From assembly GCA_002396885.1 (NCBI GenBank), contig DGXY01000134.1, positions 1 through 10,771 on the forward strand: 10,771 bases of DNA, in the 5' to 3' direction. Both the position numbers and the translations under genes were made by a program. The DNA is from Akkermansiaceae bacterium UBA5020. Lineage in GTDB: Bacteria; Verrucomicrobiota; Verrucomicrobiia; Verrucomicrobiales; DEV007. The notes beneath the pieces are model-generated. The model was not told the origin of the DNA, made no database searches, and saw only the letters and a program-made list of their open reading frames with translations. Positions 6,790 through 10,771 of the stretch are shown here, in pieces. Positions within the stretch are counted from its first letter, which is position 1, and each line of letters begins with the position of its first letter.

Positions 6790-8219
6790 TTGTTCCGCCG
6801 ACCACTCCTCTACGGTCTCGGAAGACATTGGCCCTTTGGACGGTCTTTCTGGTCATGCTCGTGCTCTATGCCTGGGCCTATTCCTATCTCGGTGCGGTGT
6901 TGATTCTCGGCAAAAACACCAATCGCACCGGTTCCAGCCAGGCGGCGTTTGTCGATGCGGTCTACCGAGCGGCCTCCGTAGGTGCGGACGAGGAAAGGCC
7001 TTCCATCCTCGGCGAGTTCACCAAACTCCTTCCCCAGTACACCGATGGCACGGTCGATCCGCTGTTTCCCTGGCTGCTCCGGGGATATGCCACCCAGCCG
7101 CCTGATGAAGTGTTTGAGGCCGGAAAGTGGATGAACTTCATCCTCTCGGGAGGCCTCCTCCTTGCTTTTGCTCTGGCAGCGGCGAGGGCGTTCTCCTTTT
7201 CGGGCGCCACTGCGGTGGTTCTCATGGGAGGTTTTGGAGTGATCCTCGAGCGGTCCGCTTACTTTAGTCCCGACGCGATTTATTACCTGCTGATCGTGCT
7301 GACCTGGCTTTGTGCTCTCAGCTTGATTCGTCAGAATCATCTCTGGCTTTATGGAGCCTTTGGCGTTCTTCTCGGTTTGAGCTACCTTGCGAAGCCCTTG
7401 GTTTGGCCGATCGTCCTGGGCTTCCTTCTCGTCTCGGTGATTCGGTCTTTTTGGGTGGCGTTCCGAACGCGAAAGGACCGTCAGGATGCCGGAACCTGGT
7501 CTCCCTCGAACCAACTGGTGGGGTTTGCGATGACGATCGCGGCCTTCCTCCTCATCACCGGTCCGCGCCTGAGTTATGCGGCAGCGAATTTCGGCGACCC
7601 CCTGCATTCCTATCAAAAGTACTTCATCTGGCTCGAAACTCCCACGGAGGCGGCGCTTTTCCAGCAGCAGCACCCGGGAAAAGCGGAACTTGAGAGTATT
7701 CCGCCCGGGGAGAAACCGGGAATGGTCCGTTTCGTGAAACAAAAAGGATTTACCGCCCTGATCGACAGGGGCATGGAGGGCGCACTCGCCCAAGTCAAAT
7801 CCAGCGTCCTCGGGCGTGGGGGCTGGATTCTCGTTTACGGGGTCTTCGTCTTTGTCGTGATTGCCGGAATCCACCGATGGGCCGCCCTGCATCAGAATGA
7901 CGAAATCTGGCAGGTGCGCGGGACAAGCGCTCGCTGGATGCTCCTCTTCCTCGGTCTCGTCATCGCCATCACGCTCTTTTATTCCGGGATCGGGAACCCG
8001 ATCATCCCACACAGCGCGATGACGACCTCTCTCTTCCTCCCCATTCTCGTGACCTTTGTCTGGATCTCGGAGCGTTATCGGCGCCAGCTCCAGCGCTCGC
8101 AATTCGCCCGGCTTGTCAACGGTGTCTACGTCGTCCTCATGGCCGGAGCGATCCTCTGGATCACCTGCCGAATCGTTTTGGGGCTACAGGCCCTCATGAG
8201 CGCGTCGCCCGGTGCGTGA
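6786..8219 (+). CDS. Polytopic membrane protein, GT-C glycosyltransferase-like
   Basis: A 477-residue integral membrane protein with about eleven hydrophobic segments (near 14-39, 116-135, 139-156, 163-181, 185-200, 203-225, 243-262, 345-363, 383-400, 410-428 and 443-467). The large first extracytoplasmic loop (about 40-115) ends in DGTVDPLFPWLLRGYA, the 'R/D-PLYP-LL' pattern seen before TM2 in PMT/ArnT-type GT-C enzymes, and LGLSYLAKPLVWP (196-208) resembles their 'LA-RP' turn. Such enzymes move a sugar from a lipid-linked donor on the outer face of the membrane. The acidic pair usually found early in the first loop is not obvious (SSQAAFVDAV instead), so donor and activity are uncertain. 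A second soluble loop spans about 265-343. The start overlaps the previous stop (ATGA), and a GGGAG lies about 11 nt upstream, the nearest thing to a Shine-Dalgarno in this operon. It is the last gene of the operon. Confidence 0.82.
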   Translation: MIVPPTTPLRSRKTLALWTVFLVMLVLYAWAYSYLGAVLILGKNTNRTGSSQAAFVDAVYRAASVGADEERPSILGEFTKLLPQYTDGTVDPLFPWLLRGYATQPPDEVFEAGKWMNFILSGGLLLAFALAAARAFSFSGATAVVLMGGFGVILERSAYFSPDAIYYLLIVLTWLCALSLIRQNHLWLYGAFGVLLGLSYLAKPLVWPIVLGFLLVSVIRSFWVAFRTRKDRQDAGTWSPSNQLVGFAMTIAAFLLITGPRLSYAAANFGDPLHSYQKYFIWLETPTEAALFQQQHPGKAELESIPPGEKPGMVRFVKQKGFTALIDRGMEGALAQVKSSVLGRGGWILVYGVFVFVVIAGIHRWAALHQNDEIWQVRGTSARWMLLFLGLVIAITLFYSGIGNPIIPHSAMTTSLFLPILVTFVWISERYRRQLQRSQFARLVNGVYVVLMAGAILWITCRIVLGLQALMSASPGA

Positions 8220-8978
8220 TCACTTCGAGGCATCCTGCAGTTTGCGGACGAGGGTCTTGATCTTCCGGGCCGCCCAGACGCGCTCGAAGGAGACTTCGGG
8301 AGTGTCGCCCGAGGTGAGGAAGTCAACTGTGCCGATCCCGAACATTCCGAGGATCCCCCGGCATGTGACATTGATCGAACGGATGTCCTCGATCCGGACT
8401 TCGCGCGAGCTGCGGGCGATGAATCCCGTGGTCACCTCGATGCGGCGGGGGCGGATGTGGTAGTCGTGGGTGAACCGCACGAAACTCAGCCTTACCAGAC
8501 CAGCCACGGCGAGGGCGAGACCGGCGAGGGTCAGATTCGGATCGAGCCGGTAGAGCCAGACTCCTCCGGTGATCCCTCCAATCAGGGCGAGGAGGGATGC
8601 CGGGTAGTTCAGCACCGACGGATGACCGGCATAGAGAATCCGGTTTGACGAGCCCGCGGCGACCGGGCGCCCCCGAGGAGTTTCATCCTCGACTTCGTCA
8701 TTCGTCTCTTCCTCGTCAAACTCCTCGGCGAGGTCTTCTTCGTCTTCATCGTCTTCTTCGTCCGGCTCATCAGCTTCGCCGGCCTCTGGCTCGTCCTCCC
8801 AGTCGAGGAGATCGCGAATGCGCTCGAGATCGGTCGCGCCCGGTCTTAGGCAAACATCGTCCTCGGAGAAATCACCGCTTTCGAGTCCGTCGAGGAGGTT
8901 CTCGACCGTGAAGGGTCCCAGCCGACGTCCTCCCTTGAGAACGTAGATCTCGTCATCGACTGGGTAGAGTTCGGCCAT
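8220..8978 (-). CDS. GYF-2 domain / bacterial PH domain membrane protein
   Basis: A 252-residue protein with a clear modular layout. Residues 10-58 are a GYF-2 domain (IYVLKGGRRLGPFTVENLLDG, then VCLRPGATD), a putative peptide-binding module of bacterial membrane proteins. Residues 59-98 form an extremely acidic linker of Glu and Asp. Two transmembrane helices lie near 124-143 and 148-166. Residues 172-246 are a bPH_2 (DUF304) domain, with the typical RRIEVTTGFIARSSREVRIE, DIRSINV and FGIGTVDF pieces. Both soluble domains should be cytoplasmic. Its ATG overlaps the stop of the YbjN-like gene by 1 nt (TGATG), so the two are probably co-translated. Its own TGA abuts the stop of the convergent ParA operon with no base between. 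It probably acts as a membrane scaffold; the partner is unknown. Confidence 0.9.
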   Translation of the reverse strand: MAELYPVDDEIYVLKGGRRLGPFTVENLLDGLESGDFSEDDVCLRPGATDLERIRDLLDWEDEPEAGEADEPDEEDDEDEEDLAEEFDEEETNDEVEDETPRGRPVAAGSSNRILYAGHPSVLNYPASLLALIGGITGGVWLYRLDPNLTLAGLALAVAGLVRLSFVRFTHDYHIRPRRIEVTTGFIARSSREVRIEDIRSINVTCRGILGMFGIGTVDFLTSGDTPEVSFERVWAARKIKTLVRKLQDASK

Positions 8979-9496
8979 CAGGTCTGAGAGAGGTCCGGCA
9001 CCGGGACGACTGGAAGAAGATCATCCCGGTTCAGAAGCGCCGCGAGATCGAGTGCCGCGAGCGCTCCCCCTTCCGACCGCAGAACAATTGCCTCGAGCGG
9101 GGCGATCCGGTCCATTTCCCCCACTGTAGTGTGGACGAGACCGCGGATGATGCCCGCATCACCTTGCGGAGTCGGGAAAAGATTCGTGACTCGGAAGAGG
9201 AGCCGGCTGGCCTCCCAGTCGAGTTCGAAATTTCCCACCGTGAGCGTTTGATTCACTCGCATCACCAGCTCGGCAAGGCGTTCGCGGTGGGCCGGGCCGG
9301 GTGCGGTGAGAGGCGACTCCGACACCACCGACACCGCGGCGAGTGGAGGAAAGACCTGAACGTGGAGATCGACGCGCGTGTGATGCGCCTCGAATCCCGC
9401 TCGCAATACCTCGCGCCCCGCGACTTCCTGGCAGGCCCACCCCTCCTCCGCAAAGACGGCAAGGACGGTGGCGTAGAGTTCCGAGTGAGGCGTCAT
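8978..9496 (-). CDS. YbjN-like protein (type III secretion chaperone-like fold)
   Basis: A 172-residue soluble protein resembling the YbjN family, whose fold is like that of type III secretion chaperones and whose members act as small chaperone-like or regulatory proteins. The pattern fits throughout: an N-terminal helix (LYATVLAVFAEEGW), a strand pair around VDLHVQVFPPLAAVSVVSE, a helix (RERLAELVMRVNQTL), then GNFELDWEASRLLFRVTNLF and a C-terminal helix (IIRGLVHTTVGEMDRIAPL). The ATG at 9496 is chosen because the family pattern begins right after it. The frame stays open upstream to a GTG at 9619, but the added 41 residues show no domain character. No clear Shine-Dalgarno is seen. It is the first gene of a two-gene unit with the GYF-2/PH membrane protein, which suggests a physical or functional link. 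No type III secretion genes are nearby, so a chaperone role for secretion is not implied. Confidence 0.82.
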   Translation of the reverse strand: MTPHSELYATVLAVFAEEGWACQEVAGREVLRAGFEAHHTRVDLHVQVFPPLAAVSVVSESPLTAPGPAHRERLAELVMRVNQTLTVGNFELDWEASRLLFRVTNLFPTPQGDAGIIRGLVHTTVGEMDRIAPLEAIVLRSEGGALAALDLAALLNRDDLLPVVPVPDLSQT

Positions 9497-9673
9497 GATG
9501 AGCTCAAAAGAGTCGCGGGCGGGATCGGCTTCAACCTTTTTTTCCACAAGGGAAAGGGAGAAATCCGGTGAACGGCCTGACGCCAGCGGTCGCGGGCAAC
9601 TCCGCGTTTCTTCCCTCACCGGATGCGCCGCGCATTGACTGAAAATGAGCGAGGGGCAAAACGAGGCCGAATA

Positions 9674-9692
9674 CCAGCGAAGTGATCGCTGG
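9674..9692. other. Stem-loop in the gap between two minus-strand genes
   Basis: Perfect 7-bp arms ccagcga (9674-9680) and tcgctgg (9686-9692) surround a 5-nt loop. It sits in the 250-nt gap (9497-9746) between the exported carbohydrate-binding-like gene and the YbjN-like gene. No T-tract follows it on the minus strand, so it is not a canonical terminator, although it could slow or stabilise transcripts. Looser GC-rich complementarity (caggg with ccctg) lies between it and the stop at 9747. I see no gene in this gap. Confidence 0.4.
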
Positions 9693-9746
9693 AAAACCCG
9701 CCCGGCAGGGCCGCGCGACCTTCGCGAGGCGACCCTGTCGACTCGA

Positions 9747-10688
9747 TCATTTGACCGGGCGCAAGACCACTTTCTGCACGTCCATGAGGGCCGCTCCTTT
9801 CAGTTCCAGGGGAACGATCGCGAGTTTGTTTTCGCCTTTCGTTTTCAGCTCCACCGTGCCGAGTTTCACTTCTTTCCAATTCTGGTAGCCGCCTGTGTCG
9901 GCGATGTCGAGTTCGAGGGTGTGTTCGTTGACGAGGACAGCCGCGCGATTGCCGACATCCCCCGCGCCGCTGCCGTAGTAGACCACGACCTCGAATTTGC
10001 CGGGCGCGCTGACGTCGAAGACCCACTCCGCCCAGTCTTCCTTGTGCTTCCAGAATCCGAGGCAGTTTTTCTCGGGCTTCGGTTCGTAGCGCAGGGCCTC
10101 GGCGTAGGTCGTGGCCGTCTTGGCATCGAGTTCGATCATTCCGTCGATCGACTGGCCGTGCGGTTCCGACTCGGGGGCGGGGCGGAAATGGATCCCCTTC
10201 ACGTTGAAGGCCGGCACGTTGGACTGGTCGCCCGTCAGAAGAGAGACCGGGTATTCGCCCGTCTTTGGCAGATACACCGCCCCGATCACCATCGGCTCGT
10301 TTTCCCCGATGGGGTTCGTGCGTGGGGCATAACCTTTGAGCACCCCCGCGTCGCCGACCTTCAACTGCACCCCGAGCTTGGGACGCATGGAATCATAAAT
10401 CAGGCCGGCGTAGAAATTGCCCCAGCGCTCCGCTTTCATGGTCCAGACCCAGTTCGCGAAATGGCTTCCGGGGACGTAGGTGCCGTCCTTGGCCTCAAGG
10501 GAAAAAGAGCCTCGCGTCCGATCCACGGGACGCGCGAAGTCGGGGGCTTTTTCGAATATCTCGATTTCCCCGAAAGGATCTGGAGGGAGATTGTTGGTCC
10601 CAGCCCCTTCTGGTTTCGCCGCCTCCTGCGAGAGGGCGATGGAAGTGCCGAGGAAAACGAGGAAGGAGAAAATGGCGGCCGATTTCAT
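9747..10688 (-). CDS. Exported protein with two carbohydrate-binding-like beta-sandwich modules
   Basis: A 313-residue protein with a signal peptide (residues 1-20, AIFSFLVFLGTSIALS, cleavage near S-QEA) followed by a Pro/Gly-rich linker to about residue 55. Two modules follow. Module 1 (about 79-171) has NFYAGLIYDS, then VQLKVGDAG and a final GIHFRPA. Module 2 (about 195-312) has LGFWKHKEDWAEWVFDV, KFEVVVYYGSGAG, VLVNEHTLELDIADTGG and VVLRPV. The second half matches the CBM6/35-like or DUF5077-like beta-sandwich often found at the C-terminus of planctomycete and verrucomicrobial sulfatases and glycosidases; here it stands alone without a catalytic domain. A role in binding or sensing polysaccharide is likely, but the ligand is unknown. 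The ATG at 10688 is the natural start, since the signal peptide begins there. No Shine-Dalgarno is visible. Confidence 0.86.
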   Translation of the reverse strand: MKSAAIFSFLVFLGTSIALSQEAAKPEGAGTNNLPPDPFGEIEIFEKAPDFARPVDRTRGSFSLEAKDGTYVPGSHFANWVWTMKAERWGNFYAGLIYDSMRPKLGVQLKVGDAGVLKGYAPRTNPIGENEPMVIGAVYLPKTGEYPVSLLTGDQSNVPAFNVKGIHFRPAPESEPHGQSIDGMIELDAKTATTYAEALRYEPKPEKNCLGFWKHKEDWAEWVFDVSAPGKFEVVVYYGSGAGDVGNRAAVLVNEHTLELDIADTGGYQNWKEVKLGTVELKTKGENKLAIVPLELKGAALMDVQKVVLRPVK

Positions 10689-10696
10689 GAAAAGGG

Positions 10697-10725
10697 ATTG
10701 TATCGGAATCGTGAATCTCCCGCAA
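10697..10725 (-). promoter_or_regulatory. Candidate promoter giving a near-leaderless mRNA for the exported protein
   Basis: On the minus strand TTGCGG (10725-10720) and TACAAT (10702-10697) are 17 bp apart; the -10 matches consensus in 5 of 6 positions and the -35 in 3. Transcription would start near 10690, only about 2 nt before the ATG, so the mRNA would be almost leaderless. That fits the absence of a Shine-Dalgarno, but the match may be chance. Confidence 0.3.
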
Positions 10726-10771
10726 GGTCGGAATCCAGACCATGCTCCGGGCGCAGTGACTCATTAAAAAG

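Noticed and set aside
6810..8102. Minus-strand open frame of about 430 codons opposite the membrane protein
   Set aside because: The plus-strand frame has regular transmembrane segments and sits in an overlapping operon. The antisense translation is highly charged without any pattern.
9131..9571. Plus-strand open frame of about 146 codons opposite the YbjN-like gene
   Set aside because: The minus-strand product matches the YbjN pattern along its whole length and is coupled to the next gene; the plus frame is a shadow.
9674..9692. Stem-loop considered as a terminator for the exported protein gene ending at 9747
   Set aside because: No T-tract follows on the minus strand, so it is kept only as an unassigned hairpin.

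Overview
The window looks like a GC-rich chromosomal stretch of a Verrucomicrobiota or related PVC-group bacterium. The signs are a Tat-exported TIM-barrel sugar isomerase/epimerase of the kind common in Planctomycetes and Verrucomicrobia, exported proteins with no enzymatic signature, tandem GYF-2/bacterial-PH architecture, and start codons with almost no Shine-Dalgarno motifs. This placement is inferred from gene content. The rRNA here was not compared with any database.

Layout: positions 1-346 are the 3' end of a 23S rRNA, followed by a short spacer, a 5S rRNA (about 479-596) and a strong intrinsic terminator with a UUCG loop. Next comes a Tat-signal sugar phosphate isomerase/epimerase on the plus strand (739-1662). 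It converges on a minus-strand gene (1730-3364) for an exported, charged, C-terminally anchored protein of unknown function. A minus-strand terminator lies between them, and its T-tract overlaps the isomerase stop codon.

A divergent intergenic region (3365-3508), which holds a 7-bp inverted repeat and a candidate promoter, separates that gene from a tightly packed plus-strand operon (3509-8219) of four overlapping genes. These encode an orphan ParA-type ATPase, a 666-residue acidic protein with a basic N-terminal patch and a C-terminal Roadblock/LC7-like domain, a 151-residue protein that may have a PH-like fold, and a polytopic membrane protein resembling GT-C glycosyltransferases. The overlaps (20, 11 and 4 nt) suggest co-translation. 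The gene set suggests a ParA-driven positioning or polarity module tied to a membrane or envelope enzyme. This is the most interesting candidate for an undescribed system, but the functional link is inference.

The operon ends with its stop codon directly abutting the stop codon of a converging minus-strand pair (8220-9496): a YbjN-like protein and, downstream of it, a GYF-2/two-TM/bacterial-PH protein, overlapping by 1 nt. Beyond a 250-nt gap with one stem-loop lies a minus-strand gene (9747-10688) for an exported protein made of two apparently duplicated beta-sandwich, carbohydrate-binding-like modules. No tRNA, CRISPR array, insertion sequence or clear mobile element was seen.
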